Source: Symsagittifera roscoffensis
Taxonomy: Eukaryota > Xenacoelomorpha > Acoela > Convolutidae
Assembly: GCF_963678635.1 (NCBI RefSeq)
Contig: NC_087062.1
Location: 51,042,178 to 51,106,177, forward strand
Direction: 5' to 3'
DNA length: 64,000 nucleotides
Position numbers and translations under genes: made by a program. This document shows, piece after piece, positions 1 to 10,079 of this stretch. Position 1 is the stretch's first letter. Each line of letters begins with the position of its first letter. A model generated the notes under the pieces. The model made no database searches, was not told where the DNA came from, and saw only the letters and a program-made list of their open reading frames with translations.

Positions 1-375
1 ATCCAAGTGCAGAATGGGTCCAAGAGCAGAAAAACAGAAAAATATTGACTTATATTGGTTTATACGGGCTAATTGATAAAACAATTAAAAGAATCGTCAA
101 AAAATACCAAAAAAATACCATAAATTAGGCATGAAGAGATTATTTTCATTAAATTTTTTATTAATTTTTTTTCAAATTCCTAATGAAATTGCGCAAATTA
201 TGCATAAAATAATTGTTGCTTTGCTATTATTGACGTTTCTGATCATTATTTTACCGATTAGTTTATAAAAGTTGATATTTTTCTGCTTTACCTGTTTTTT
301 TTTCAATTGAAGGATTTCAAGCTGGGCCCGTTGGTCGATTTAGCCATATTCGCTAGCTTCTGATGATTGAAGTAC
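1..375. repeat. Direct repeat of 917-1292 (MITE interior plus flank)
   Basis: Bases 1-375 match 917-1292 almost base for base, from ATCCAAGTGCAGA to GATGATTGAAGTACCC, then diverge abruptly. The first half is the interior of the GGAGGCGG-type MITE seen whole at 6581-6935. The window therefore opens inside a duplicated block. No gene is seen; short reading frames here are shadows. Confidence 0.85.
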
Positions 376-469
376 CCTAATATTGCAGCTGAAAAAAGAC
401 GTTTGTGAGAACAGACGTCTAAACAACCCATTTTTGTACGGTTAGCTGGGGCGTTGTTGTATTCAGCTG

Positions 470-892
470 TATCAAACATTATCCGCAATACAGCTTCACA
501 AATTAGATTTTTTAAAACACAAAAATAGTAACAAGCATCATTATTCTTTTCGGTTTTGTGGACCAAGTTAACATCCTCCCCCCTAAACACGTTTAGGGGG
601 CAGGATGTTAACTTGGTTCTAAGTTGGGAATTTTCAGCTAATCAGAATCGAGCAATTTACATGCAGCGCTTAGCAAAAATAATTTGATTTAAGCTCTGGG
701 GTGGAGGATCTTAACTTGATCTATTAGGGAGGGGAGGATGTTAACTTGTTCCGGTTTTGTTTTAGCGAAGCGATTTAGTGCACTTCATACAACTCACATG
801 CAATAGAAGCAACTATTCAACAGATAGAGCCATAGGAAAGACCTTATGTTAATGTCCCTGTTTCTAGCATTCTTCAAAAATGTCCCCATAGG
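470..892. repeat. Unit 0 of the terminal-exon array (intron flank only)
   Basis: Sequence starting TCAAACATTATCCGCAATAC, and the stretch ending AAATGTCCCCATAGG, match the flank just upstream (in gene sense) of the exon in the other units. The exon itself is missing. Unit 0 shares with unit 1 two MITE insertions at identical sites (GGTTTTGT and CCCCATAGG), which units 2-6 lack. Units 0 and 1 are therefore sisters. Confidence 0.8.
560..752. mobile_element. G-run MITE, 8-bp TSD GGTTTTGT (unit 0 copy)
   Basis: Begins GGACCAAGTTAACATCC and ends GGATGTTAACTTGTTCC. It is flanked by GGTTTTGT at 552-559 and 753-760. The uninterrupted site GGTTTTGT is present once in units 2-6. It has no coding capacity and a palindromic CCCCCCTAAACACGTTTAGG segment near the left end. 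The superfamily is unknown. Confidence 0.85.
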
Positions 893-1205
893 GGAGGCGG
901 AGCAATGAGCAGAATGATCCAAGTGCAGAGTGGGTCCAAGAGCAGAAAAACAGAAAAATATTGACTTATATTGGTTTATACGGGCTAATTGATAAAACAA
1001 TTAAAAGAATCGTCAAAAAATACCAAAAAAATACCATAAATTAGGCATGAAGAGATTATTTTCATTAAATTTTTTATTAATTTTTTTTCAAATTCCTGAT
1101 GAAATTGCGCAAATTATGCATAAAATAATTGTTGCTTTGCTATTATTGACGTTTCTGATAATTATTTTACCGATTAGCTTATAAAAGTTGATATTTTTCT
1201 GCTTT
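893..1205. mobile_element. GGAGGCGG MITE, right end lost
   Basis: Starts GGAGGCGGAGCAATGAGC directly after CCCCATAGG, the same target site as the complete copy at 6581. The homology fades near 1205 in a T-run, so the right terminus and second TSD are absent. It is AT-rich and non-coding. Confidence 0.75.
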
Positions 1206-1350
1206 ACCTGTTTTTTTTTCAATTGAAGGATTTCAAGCTGGATCCGTTGGTCGATTTAACCATATTCGCTAGCTTCTGATGATTGAAGTACCCTTTTTTG
1301 TCTTTTAGAGCCTGATTTCATGCTTCCGAGGGACTGATGGTTGCAGATAG

Positions 1351-1990
1351 TTATTTCCGTTGGGTCTCACTATTTCTCATATTACAACTAAAAACATCCC
1401 TAATGTACTCTGCTCCGTCTGACTCTCTAATATTACACGTGCTAGCGAGGTCCGTCAATGCTCCCCAAAACTGTTCGAAGGATTCCCTGTCTCTTTGTTT
1501 CGGGTTTAAAAAATTGTAACCCTCAAATGTAACGTTTGGAGGTTTATTAAAAGCTAGGTCCAAAAGGTCCCAAAATTCTCTCAAAGAGATGGATTAAATT
1601 TTCACCCTAGGGTTTTCCTAAGAGAAAACCTTTTCTTTTCTTCATTGCTTCTCAACTTCTTGTCCGCTTCTGCTCTTCTCCCTCCAATTTTTTTCTTTCG
1701 TTGTTTATTCTCTTCACTTCGGTAGCTTCGTAGGATTTCGTCGCAGTCCTATTTCTTGCCTGCCGACTGGATTTTTCCGTTTCCGACTCATTTCCTGGGG
1801 CTGTTCTAGGATTGAAATCTAGTTTACTCAAATTGTCATTGTCCAGATTCTCCTTCGCTTTGATTGCCAATCAAAATGGGTCGCGGCAGTGTGTCCAGGA
1901 ATGTGGTGGCTCCATTGTGTGGTTCGGCCAGAATGCAGTAATTCCCGGCAGGTTCGATTCATTTGACTGCGCTTTAATAAACTATTCTGA
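1351..1990 (-). pseudogene. Decayed Ty3/gypsy-type gag fragment
   Basis: Two minus-strand open stretches (1584-1351 and 1870-1652, different frames) look like a gag remnant. The downstream one has the pattern of a capsid C-terminal region in Ty3/gypsy retrotransposons: an aromatic/Phe-rich start, an SFEQFWGALTDLA helix, a conserved Cys, then EYIRDV. The upstream one is Lys/Glu/Arg-rich, like a linker, and preceding sequence keeps an NH...HCR pattern recalling a zinc knuckle with missing cysteines. No protease, reverse transcriptase or LTRs were found nearby. It is frameshifted and interrupted, so I read it as a dead fragment. The family assignment rests on motif recognition only. Confidence 0.55.
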
Positions 1991-2304
1991 TGTTAACCCT
2001 CAATATGTACAAACAATGTACGCTAAATGAGAACTAAAAGAATTAAAAAAATAAAGTGTCAATTTAAATGTCTGTTTTAAAACTATAACGAACACTAGAA
2101 TGATCGACCGATGGTCGATTTGTAACATACTTGGCAGGTTTCTAATCAATTCTAAAGGTCAATAGATCTAACGAAATGAACAACTCACAACCATTCTGCT
2201 TCTGCCCTAGCTTTTTTTTGATAGGCTTCTTTCCCAATCGTACTCTACGGTTCAAACAATTCACCCTATTGGCGATTGACAAGAAAAAAAACAAATTCTA
2301 AAAC

Positions 2305-2738
2305 GGGGAGGGATTTCATCCTGGAGGGACCGAATGGTGGTAAAATTTCAACCAGTCAAAACCGCTAACAGTTTCTATTGGCTGAATGCTTTTCTCACAA
2401 AATTAACAGAAAATGATCATTTAATTAAAAATTTAGATGCAGATAAAATAGGAGGTGGTTTGATAAATTTTGTTTTTTGTTTTTCCATTTTTGGTAAAAT
2501 CGGTATCCTAGAAGAAAGTAAAATTGCTCCAATCCGCCTTCGATCCGCCCTTGGTTTCAATTATCAGCTCACTATATAATCGGTCAAAATTAACACTATT
2601 GGACTTGTTTTATATGCTTACTTTGAGTTTTTGCGATTTCCCCGAGACTTTTTAAAACTCAATTCCGACTGGCTTAAAATCAGCCAAATTTAATTTCAAA
2701 CATTCGGTCCCTCCAGCATAAGGGAAGCCTTCTCTAAA
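2305..2738. mobile_element. CTCATGC/GGAGGGACCGAATG MITE, copy 1
   Basis: Inverted ends TCCTGGAGGGACCGAATG and CATTCGGTCCCTCCAGCATA enclose about 400 bp of AT-rich non-coding DNA. Copies 2 (2801-3222) and 3 (25638-26056) share ends and interior. No clean TSD is visible here, so the boundaries are approximate. Confidence 0.65.
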
Positions 2739-2800
2739 TCTTCTGCTTCTGTCAAATTCAAGCGGAATTACCAGCTTGAAAAACAACATCACTTAGAGGA

Positions 2801-3222
2801 GGTGGCGTCCCTCATGCTGGAGGAAACGAATGCTTGAAGATTGTTTTGGCTTATTTTCAGCCAATCAGACTTGATTATTCAAACATCTCAGGGAAATTGC
2901 GAAATGGCGAAAGTAAGCAAATAAATCCAGGCAATTTGTGTTAATAATGGCCGATCATATAATAAGCATAAGAAAAACAATGCAGAATTGAAGACGGATT
3001 GGAACAAAATTGATGTTTCAAGGATACCGATTTACAACAAATGGAGAAACAAAAAACTAAATTTATAATATCTGCATCTATTATATAAATTATTTTAAGT
3101 TTTTCGATTATTATTGGTTCGATTTTGCGAGAAAGACATTTAGGCAATAGGAACGTTTAGCTTTTTTTGTTTGGTTGAAGTTGTTCCAGCATTCGGTTCC
3201 TCCAACATGAGAACCCTTCCCC
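2801..3222. mobile_element. CTCATGC MITE, copy 2, 9-bp TSD CTTAGAGGA
   Basis: Starts GGTGGCGTCCCTCATGCTGG and ends with CATGAG plus a CCCTTCCCC tail. The perfect 9-bp duplication CTTAGAGGA lies at 2792-2800 and 3223-3231. A 9-bp TSD and GG-type ends would suit a Mutator-like or Merlin-like non-autonomous element; that is inference. No transposase is present. Confidence 0.85.
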
Positions 3223-3354
3223 CTTAGAGGAGATGGGGTAAGCTTCCATAAGCGGTCCAGCAGTTGGTTCAATTAAATCACATTATTTGGTTTCTTCAAG
3301 TGTGCTGTATGGATAGCAACCGACTGCCAAAAGTTACTTATCTGGCGGAAAGTG

Positions 3355-3592
3355 AGGCGACAATTCGTAACAGGTGATAATTCGTAACGAGACACAATTG
3401 GTAACTGTAGATTCAGCGGGAAACACTGAATCACGCGCAGTATTCCTCTTGTGCCGGATGTAATCGCAGGGGAGCAAGCGTTTTTTCTTTGTTACAAATT
3501 GTCGCTTGTTACGAATTGTCTCCTGTTACGAATTGTCGCCTGTTACGAATCGTCGCCTGTTACGAATTGTCACCTGTTACGACTTGTCGTCC
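3355..3592. repeat. 17-bp repeats in head-on arrangement (3 + 6 copies)
   Basis: Six direct copies of a 17-bp unit (consensus GTTACGAATTGTCGCCT) fill 3491-3592. Three copies in the opposite orientation, with the same 17-bp step, fill 3355-3405. The 85-bp spacer holds a small hairpin, GATTCAG...CTGAATC, at about 3410-3433. The unit copies differ at one to four positions. The function is unknown; it is not CRISPR-like because there are no unique spacers between repeats. Confidence 0.9.
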
Positions 3593-3743
3593 TACCCTGG
3601 CGGAAGACAGCCTGGATGGATATGAGCTTAATATCTGCCAAATAAACTGTGGGTAGAGTTCATGATGAAGCTAATCTGATTATATTTCTCACGCATGAAC
3701 GGCATGTAGTCATCACCAACCGGCTATCTTTGTTCTATTAATG

Positions 3744-4010
3744 AAGGGGCGGATTTAGGGAGTAGACGGGGGGGCGGACTTCCCCCCTCAGGGATTCGAC
3801 CCCCTCATCAACCAAAGGACCTCCGCTATGATATTACATAATAAAAATTTTCCTAATTCGCCTGTGGCGGCAAGAAAAACGAATTTTGAAGGGGAGCGCG
3901 CGCTCTTTTTGACCTTTTTTTTCAAAATTGGCTGCAGCTCAAAACTTTTGGTCAAATCAAGGTCTTTATAGTAATCTTGGTGTGGTAGGAAAATCAATTT
4001 GGTCTGGAGG
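3744..4010. mobile_element. Fragment of GCGGATTTAGG MITE family
   Basis: GGGGCGGATTTAGGGAGTAG is followed by a G-run and a GGCGGACTTCCCCCC segment, then a TTTTTGACCTTTTTTTT tract. All are also found in the complete relative at 63493-63922. The second end is not found, so this is called a fragment. Confidence 0.5.
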
Positions 4011-4017
4011 CGTTCAG

Positions 4018-4268
4018 CAGTTCCGAAGTACAACAGTGCCGAAAATAAAAGTGTTCAACAGTGCCGAAAATTGATGATTTTCTGTACTGTTGAATTAAAG
4101 TTTTATTTTCGGCACTCTTGTTCTTCGGCACTGTTGAACGCCCCTCTAAGGTCCGCACAGTGCCGAAAATAATTTTATTGTTCAACAGTGCCGAAAATCA
4201 TCAATTTTCGGCACTGTTGAACACTTTTTCATTTTCGGCACTGTTGTACTTCGGCACTGTTGTACTGC
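4018..4268. mobile_element. Foldback element of CAACAGTGCCGAAAAT motifs
   Basis: The motif CAACAGTGCCGAAAAT or its complement occurs about nine times in 250 bp. The outer parts are inverted with respect to each other, and the two arms pair over roughly 90 bp each. A decayed relative is visible near 41,460-41,560. No TSD was found. It is probably a foldback MITE. Confidence 0.65.
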
Positions 4269-4269
4269 T

Positions 4270-5275
4270 TCTTTGGTCTACATAGCAAAAAAATCGACAA
4301 ACATTTTGAAATTTAAAAAAATCGACAAAACTTGTGAAATTTTTTTTAAAACCGCCCCACCCCTTCGAGAAAATTATGTAGTTTTACCACTATCCTAGCA
4401 GTTTGCAAGCAAACTAAAACACACTTTATGTGCAGTTATCAACAAACCTTCCGAACGTTGTCATCATAGCAGAAAAGACATTTAAAAATTGCTTCATTCA
4501 TTACTAAGGACTCGAAATTGTTTCAAACAAGCAATAGTAATTTGAGACTAACCCAAGTTTTAAAAAAAATTCGCAATCAAACAAAAAAAATGGTGAAAAC
4601 TTAAAATCAACCTCACAGTGGCCACACAACCTTCTCGTTTCCCATCTGTAACGAATAACAACAAAAAGCTTTGCTTTTCTAATTTTCGTAGCACGCCCAC
4701 CTTTGTTAGAATTTGCTAATGCTGAATGTGATTTTACAAAACTTGACATTGATTTTGTGCATAAATCGTTGCTACCTTCGATTGCCATAACTAGCAATAA
4801 GGCTGGGCTGTTTTGAAAAAACTTAATTTTTGCGCTAAATGATTTACTGACTGGTGGATTCAAAATTTGCATATTCGATGAAAACGGAAGTCTGAAGAAT
4901 AAAATGTACTATGAAAGAGAACAACTTCATGTCAATTGGCATAAACTAAAACGACAAATATTATATAAAATGTTTTGACACTTTTCAGTGGCAAAAGATA
5001 AGAATCTTTAGAAACTAGATACAGCAAATACCGTAGAGCAGAACCTTGGTCACTAACGAGGTATAACTTGAACATAAATTACTTAAGTTTTCACTTTCAG
5101 TCTACTCTTGAACCAGTTTGAAGCACTAAGTGGTTCGGGTATTTTGCATTGTTGGTAACAAGGCACTGACACGCGTAGCTTTTTCTCTTTTCCTTCCAAT
5201 GTCTCTGCAACTGGGAGCATCGCATTTAAACTTATCAGTAAACGTCTGGCTCTATTAGCTCTTCTATTGTGCAGT
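4270..5275. other. Gene-free stretch downstream of the last coding exon
   Basis: It may contain the 3' UTR of the minus-strand zinc-finger gene. I see no clear polyadenylation signal close to the stop; the nearest minus-strand AATAAA hexamers lie at about 4,179 and 4,107, roughly 1.1 kb downstream. Bases 5083-5275 stay similar in units 3 and 4 only because the duplicated block extends past the stop codon. Confidence 0.4.
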
Positions 5276-5857
5276 TCATCTCGCATTGGCATTGTAGGGC
5301 GACACGGGTGCCAATGGTCGACCTTGATTTACTGTAGAGAATTCTGGAGATGTTGTCTGGGCAATTGAGCCTTCGTGACCACCAGCGGACGCCATAGTAA
5401 CTGCAGCAGCACTCGAGGTTATGCAGTGAGTCTGGAGCGACAAAGGCGACTCTGGGCCACTACTTGTCTGCATGTGTTGTGTATGTAGTGTCTGTGAATG
5501 CATCTGTTGAGAACCCCCCACTGCTGGAATGTTGGCCATCTGCTGATGGTTTTGCCTGGCCGAGAAGCTATTGGCGCCTCCTTTCAGTACCGCCTTCTGT
5601 GCTTGAGATTCTGAGCTCCCCAAACGTTCTACTGGTGCAGTTGACAGGGTGTGCTGCTGCTGCATCATCTGAGGAGGGGGAGGAAAGCCCACATAGTTGT
5701 GTATGTGGTTGTGCACATGATGTGAGGCGATCGGCGGCAACGAAGACGCATTCGTCGGAGTGCTGCTATGGGCTGAGTGATGTCGAGATGCCGACGAGTT
5801 CACCGTCGAAACTATTGAGTCTGCAGTCGACTCGGCTATTTGCTGCGCGTTTGCTTC
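5276..5857 (-). CDS. ZNF608/609-scribbler homologue, terminal coding exon C (intact copy)
   Basis: This exon runs from an acceptor (ATGTATTTTAG, with AG at 5859-5858) to TGA at 5278-5276. It is 582 bp, exactly 193 codons plus stop. It opens in phase 0, matching the phase-0 donor of exon B, so the junction reads TKYM-EANAQQIAES. The peptide is Ser/Gln/His-rich and low in order, with a His-rich patch HHVHNHIHNYVGF around residues 46-58 followed by PPPPQMMQQQH. ZNF608/609 proteins also have a His-rich C-terminal region, but alignment there is weak. The link rests on phase, strand and order more than residue identity. It is the only one of six exon copies without the TAG at codon 5. An upstream GTG could mimic a start, but the splice context argues against it. 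Confidence 0.7.
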   Translation of the reverse strand, partial: EANAQQIAESTADSIVSTVNSSASRHHSAHSSTPTNASSLPPIASHHVHNHIHNYVGFPPPPQMMQQQHTLSTAPVERLGSSESQAQKAVLKGGANSFSARQNHQQMANIPAVGGSQQMHSQTLHTQHMQTSSGPESPLSLQTHCITSSAAAVTMASAGGHEGSIAQTTSPEFSTVNQGRPLAPVSPYNANAR

Positions 5858-5953
5858 CTAAAATACATGCATGAAACGCTTCAAACATTATCCGCAATAG
5901 ATTTTTTAAAACACAAAGAAATTAACAAGCATCATTATTCCCTTCGGTTTTGT

Positions 5954-6164
5954 GGACCAAGTTAACATCCTCATCCCTAAATACGTTTAGGGGGGAGGAT
6001 GTTAACTTGGTTCTAAGTTGTGAATTTTCAGCCAATCAGAATCGAGCATTTTACATGCAGCGCTTAGCAAATTTAATTTAATTTAAGCTCTGGGGTGGAG
6101 GATCTTAACTCGGTCTATTAGGGGGGGGGGGGGGGGGGGGGAGGATGTTAACTTAACTTGATCC
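5954..6164. mobile_element. G-run MITE, 8-bp TSD GGTTTTGT (unit 1 copy)
   Basis: Begins GGACCAAGTTAACATCC and ends TTAACTTGATCC. GGTTTTGT flanks it at 5946-5953 and 6165-6172. It contains a run of about 20 or more G just inside the right end (from 6121). It sits at the same site as the copy at 560-752, so it predates the unit 0/1 duplication. Confidence 0.88.
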
Positions 6165-6580
6165 GGTTTTGTTTTAGCGAAGCAGAAAAAGCGGTACGCC
6201 AACCAAAATAAACAATAGATGTGATATGTGATTTGCTTTCTATCTACCGCAAAATCTACCTTTGAGAATTAAGAGGAAAGTGGGACTTATCCTTATCCCT
6301 CGTCATATGAGCATGATGACATGAAAACAGACATTTGGCTGCTAATCGAACGTGTTTCATTTCTAATACAGTGCATTTGTTTGGTTAACAGAGAGCAACA
6401 CACGGAGAACACCTAATCTGAAAATGTGTTAGTAGGCCGCCATTCCAATTTTATGGTAATATTTAGAGCACGTCATACAATTCACATGCAATAGAAGCAA
6501 TTATTCAACGGATAGAGCCATAGGAAAGACCTTATGTTAATGTCCCTGTTTCTAGCATTCTTCAAAAATGTCCCCATAGG

Positions 6581-6935
6581 GGAGGCGGAGCAATAAGCAG
6601 AATGGTCCAAGTGCAGAATGGGTCCAAGAGCAGAAAAACAGACAAAAATTGACTTATATTGGTTTATACGGGCTAATTGATAAAACAATTAATAGAACCG
6701 TCAAAATATACCAAGAAAACGAATAAATTATGCATCAAGAGATGCATTAAGTTTTTTGATTAATTTTTTTTTTTAATTCCTGATTAAATTGCGCAAATTA
6801 TGCATAAAATGTTCGTTGCTTTGCTATTATTGACGTTTGTGATAATTATTTTACCGAACATCTTATTGTAGTTGATATTTTTCTGCTCTTGGACCCATTC
6901 TGCTCTTAGACCATTCTTCTTATTGATTGGCCACC
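6581..6935. mobile_element. GGAGGCGG MITE, 9-bp TSD CCCCATAGG
   Basis: The ends GGAGGCGGAGCAATAAGC and GATTGGCCACC enclose near-palindromic arms carrying AGCAGAATGGTCC and GGGTCCAAGAGCAG. CCCCATAGG lies at 6572-6580 and 6936-6944. Unit 4 shows the empty site CCCCATAGGCTACTC at about 16,586. It is non-coding. Confidence 0.9.
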
Positions 6936-8014
6936 CCCCATAGGCTACTCACAAATAGTCTCCATTTCGGATTAGATACACTTAGTTTTAACAGTTCCTA
7001 CTGCGATTTCCAGCCGTAAGCAATTATCATACTGACTTTACTGACTTACTTCAAATAGAATTAACTTGGTTAAATTTAATACACCCACAATAAAGCTCAA
7101 TAGTTATACTTGAGATCGGTTCAAGTGGTTGTTGAATGTTTACTACAGCAACCATTTATCAACACTCGAATCGATCGCGTACCACTGCAAGTTGTAACCC
7201 ACTCAACATGAGATATTTGCATTTTAAGTTCAATTTTGGGAACAAAAACGCCCGCCAATTTCGGTACTGCTGCTTTTTATCAGTCCAAAAACCGAGGAAA
7301 AAGAGAGGACGTAAAATTCTTTCAATTTTTTCAACCAAACGTTTAAAGCATAGAGCATGTATTTTTTAAAAGAACGTCAGCATATTGGTATTAAAGGACT
7401 ACAGCCGACATTCAAAAATGAATACGAAAACGGAACAAGACTGCTCGTATCAGGGCGAAGCCCTGAAGGTTCCGACTACCTTTTAAGGTCTATGGAGCGG
7501 CAATAACATAAAAAAATAAATGTAATAAAATGAAAAGAAATTTTTTTTTCTCTAAAGTTTGAGACTTTTTTTGTGAAAATCAAGACCCCCCCATTCCCCC
7601 CCCCCCCCACACGCCATATAAAGTTCAAAAGGATAGATTTTGCTTCTTTCAACAAATCGATTACGGCAAATAGGCTTCTTTCAACCAATTTGGAACGATT
7701 TCTAAGACGGATTAAATCTCCGATTACGCGTTATTAGCGCGAAATATATAGCGCGTTAATTGTCCCAAATTGGCCAAAATGGCAATCTTTAATACCCCAT
7801 AATTTTACGAAAAATGATCACAGGTGAAATATCTTTTCAAACTTGAGCTCAAGACAACAATACCTTTCGAACGATATTGAAAACATTACGTCAAAAATGG
7901 CTAGTTAAAAAGTCGATATTTGTCTGAAGAAAAAAACCCATCCCGAGCACAAATATTCCGTAACATTCGTTACGAAAGTCAGAAAGACCAGACTACTCGT
8001 ATCAGTGCGAAGCC

Positions 8015-8260
8015 CTGAATGTTCCGACTGCCTTTTAAGGTTTATGGGGCAGTAAAAACAAAAAACTTAAATGTAATATGACAAAATGAAGAAAAAAAAT
8101 TCTAAAACTTGAAACTTAATATGGTGTGTGGGGGGATGGTTTTCATAAAAAGTTTCAAGTTTTAGAATTTTTCTTCTTCATTTTGTCATATTACATTTAA
8201 GTTTTTTGTTTTTACTGCTCCATAAACCTTAAAAGGCAGTCTGAACATTCAGGGCTTTGC
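8015..8260. repeat. Palindrome 1 (arms ~100 bp, ~38-nt spacer)
   Basis: The left arm, ending in CTAAAACTTGAAAC at about 8113, pairs with the right arm starting TTTCAAGTTTTAG at about 8153. The spacer is TTAATATGGTGTGTGG plus GGGGATGGTTTTCATAAAAA, the reverse of the monomer segment between its A-rich tract and CACACGCCATATAAAGT. Confidence 0.85.
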
Positions 8261-9098
8261 CCTGATACGAGCAGTCTTGTTGTTCCGACTTTCGTAACGG
8301 ATGTAACAGAATATTTGTGCTCGGGGTGGGTTTTTTTCTTCAGACAATTTTCCACTTTTTACCTAGCCATTTTTGACTGAATTTTGTAAAATATCATTCG
8401 AAAGCTATTTTTGTCTTGAGCTTAAGTTTGAAAAGATATTTCACCTGTGATCGTTTTTCGTAAAATTATGGGGTATTAAAGATTGCCAGTTTGGCCAATT
8501 TGGGACAATTATCGCGCGATATATTTCGCGCTATTAACGCGTATGCTGAGATTTAATCCGTCTTAGAAATAGTTCCAAATTGGTTGAAAGAAGCTCATTT
8601 GCCATTATTGATTTGTTATAAGGAGCGAATATTATCTTTTTGTACTTAATATGGTGTGTGGGGGGATGGTTTTCATAAAAAGTACAAAAAGATAATATTC
8701 GCTCCTTATAACAAATCAATAATGGCAAATGAGCTTCTTTCAACCAATTTGGAACTATTTCTAAGACGGATTAAATCTCAGCATACGCGTTAATAGCGCG
8801 AAATATATCGCGCGATAATTGTCCCAAATTGGCCAAACTGGCAATCTTTATTACCCCATAATTTTACGAAAAATGATCACAGGTGAAATATCTTTTCAAA
8901 CTTAAGCTCAAGACAAAAATAGCTTTCGAATGATATTTTACAAAATTCAGTCAAAAATGGCTAGTTAAAAAGTGGAAAATTGTCTGAAGAAAAAAAAACC
9001 CACCCCGAGCACAAATATTCTGTTACATCCGTTACGAAAGTCGGAACAACAAGACTGCTCGTATCAGGGCAAAGCCCTGAATGTTCAGACTGCCTTTT
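8231..9098. repeat. Palindrome 2 (arms ~414 bp, ~40-nt spacer)
   Basis: 8231-8644 is nearly the perfect reverse complement of 8686-9098. Private variants are shared by both arms (AGCATACGCG, GGAACTATTTC, GCGCGATAATTG), so the arms are more like each other than like any other monomer. The spacer is the same sequence, same orientation, as in palindrome 1. The similarity ends abruptly at 9098. Confidence 0.92.
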
Positions 9099-9482
9099 TA
9101 TGAAAATGTTTTTGAAGCATTTTATGAAAATCATCCCCCCAAACGCCATATAAAGTACAAAGTGATAAACTTCGCTCCCATTAACAAATCAATTTGGCAA
9201 ATAGGCTTCCTTCAACCAATTTGCAGCGATTTCTAAGACGAACTAAATCTCCGCTTACGCGTTAATAGCGCGAAATATATCGCGCGTCAATTGTCCCAAA
9301 TTGGCATTCTTTGAACCCCAAAAGTTAACAAAAATTTGTTCCAGGTAAAAAAAGACTCGTTATATTTGAGCATAAGACAACAATACTTTTCTAATTATTT
9401 TTAAAAATTCCGTCCAAAATTGCTAGTTGAAACCGAAATCAGTCTGGAGGTATAACTTGAAAATAAATATCTTAAGTTTTCA

Positions 9483-10079
9483 CTTTCAGTCGACTCTTGA
9501 ACCAGCTTGAAGCACTAAGTGGTTCGGGTATTTTGCATTGTTGGTAAGAAGGTACTGACACGTGTAGCTTTTTCTCTTTTTCCTGCAATGTCTCTGCAAC
9601 TGCTGCGAGCATCGCATTTAAACTTATCAGTAAATGTCGAGGTTAAGCAGTGAGTCTGGAGTGACAAAGTCGACTCTGGGCCACTACTTGTCTGCATGTG
9701 TTGTGTATGTAGTGTCTGTGAATGCATCTGTTGAGAAGCCCCCTGCTGGAATATTGGCCATCTGCTGATGGTTTTGCCTGGCCGAGAAGCTATTGGCGCG
9801 TCCTTTCAGTACCGCCTTCTGTGCTTGAGATTCTCAGCTCCCCAAACGTTCTGCTGGTGCAATTGACAGAGTGTGCGGCTGCTGTATCATTTGAGGAGGG
9901 GGAGGAAAGCCCATAAAGGTGTGTATGTGGTTGTGGACATGATGTGAGGCGATCGGCGGCAACGAAGACGCGTTTGTCAGAGTGCGGCTATGGGCTGAGT
10001 GATGTCGAGATGCCGACGAGTTCACCGTCGAAACTATTGAGTGTGCAGTCGACTCGGCTATTTGCTACGCGTTTGTTTC
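9483..10079 (-). pseudogene. Exon C copy 2 (decoy/pseudo-exon)
   Basis: This retains the acceptor ATGTATTTTAG and the first four codons, then TAG at 10067-10065 where the intact exon has CAG. About 250 bp of the middle is deleted, joining the H/Q-rich part to the post-stop part out of register. If spliced in, it would end the protein four residues after exon B. Confidence 0.85.

Larger units (their letters stand above)
5046..9430. repeat. Array unit 1 (intact exon, intron flank, monomers)
   Basis: Order on the plus strand: post-stop flank, exon, acceptor, a block with TTTTGTTTTAGCGAAGC, a block around ATTTATCAACACTCGAATCG (7150-7360), then ~0.5-kb monomers and two palindromes. It is longer than units 2-6 because of two MITE insertions (5954-6164, 6581-6935) and the palindromic rearrangement at 8.0-9.1 kb. 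Open frames such as 7136-7369 recur in units 5 and 6 but decay in units 2-4 and match nothing I know. Confidence 0.75.
7440..9430. repeat. ~0.5-kb monomer cluster in unit 1, partly inverted
   Basis: The monomer consensus runs: TTTAAGGTCTATGGAGCAG, an A-rich tract, CACACGCCATATAAAGT, TTTCAACCAATTTGGAACGA, TCTAAGACGGATTAAATC, CGCGAAATATATCGCGCG, GATCACAGGTGAAATATC, ATGGCTAGTTAAAAAGTCGA, CCACCCCGAGCACAAATATT, GAAAGTCGGAACAACAAGAC, then the hairpin CAGGGCGAAGCCCTGA. Forward copies lie at about 7440-8110 and 8690-9430, with an inverted copy between. Confidence 0.85.

Noticed and set aside
3491-3592. Short-repeat array resembling CRISPR
   Set aside because: The repeats are directly adjacent with no unique spacers, and the genome is animal.
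5083-5292. 69-codon minus frame MPMRDELHNRR, also open in units 3 and 4
   Set aside because: It overlaps the end of exon C in another frame and lies mostly past the stop. It stays open only because the duplicated units are recent; no acceptor was found that would use it.
5464-5874. 136-codon plus-strand frame opposite exon C (and similar ones in units 2-6)
   Set aside because: It is the antisense shadow of the exon. The minus-strand reading has matched splice phases and the family context; the plus frame has no recognisable motif.
7136-7369. 77-codon plus frame recurring in units 1, 5 and 6 (MFTTATIYQHSNRSRTTAS)
   Set aside because: It lies in duplicated intron flank, is broken in units 2-4, and shows no family motif or splice context. 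Conservation follows from recent duplication.
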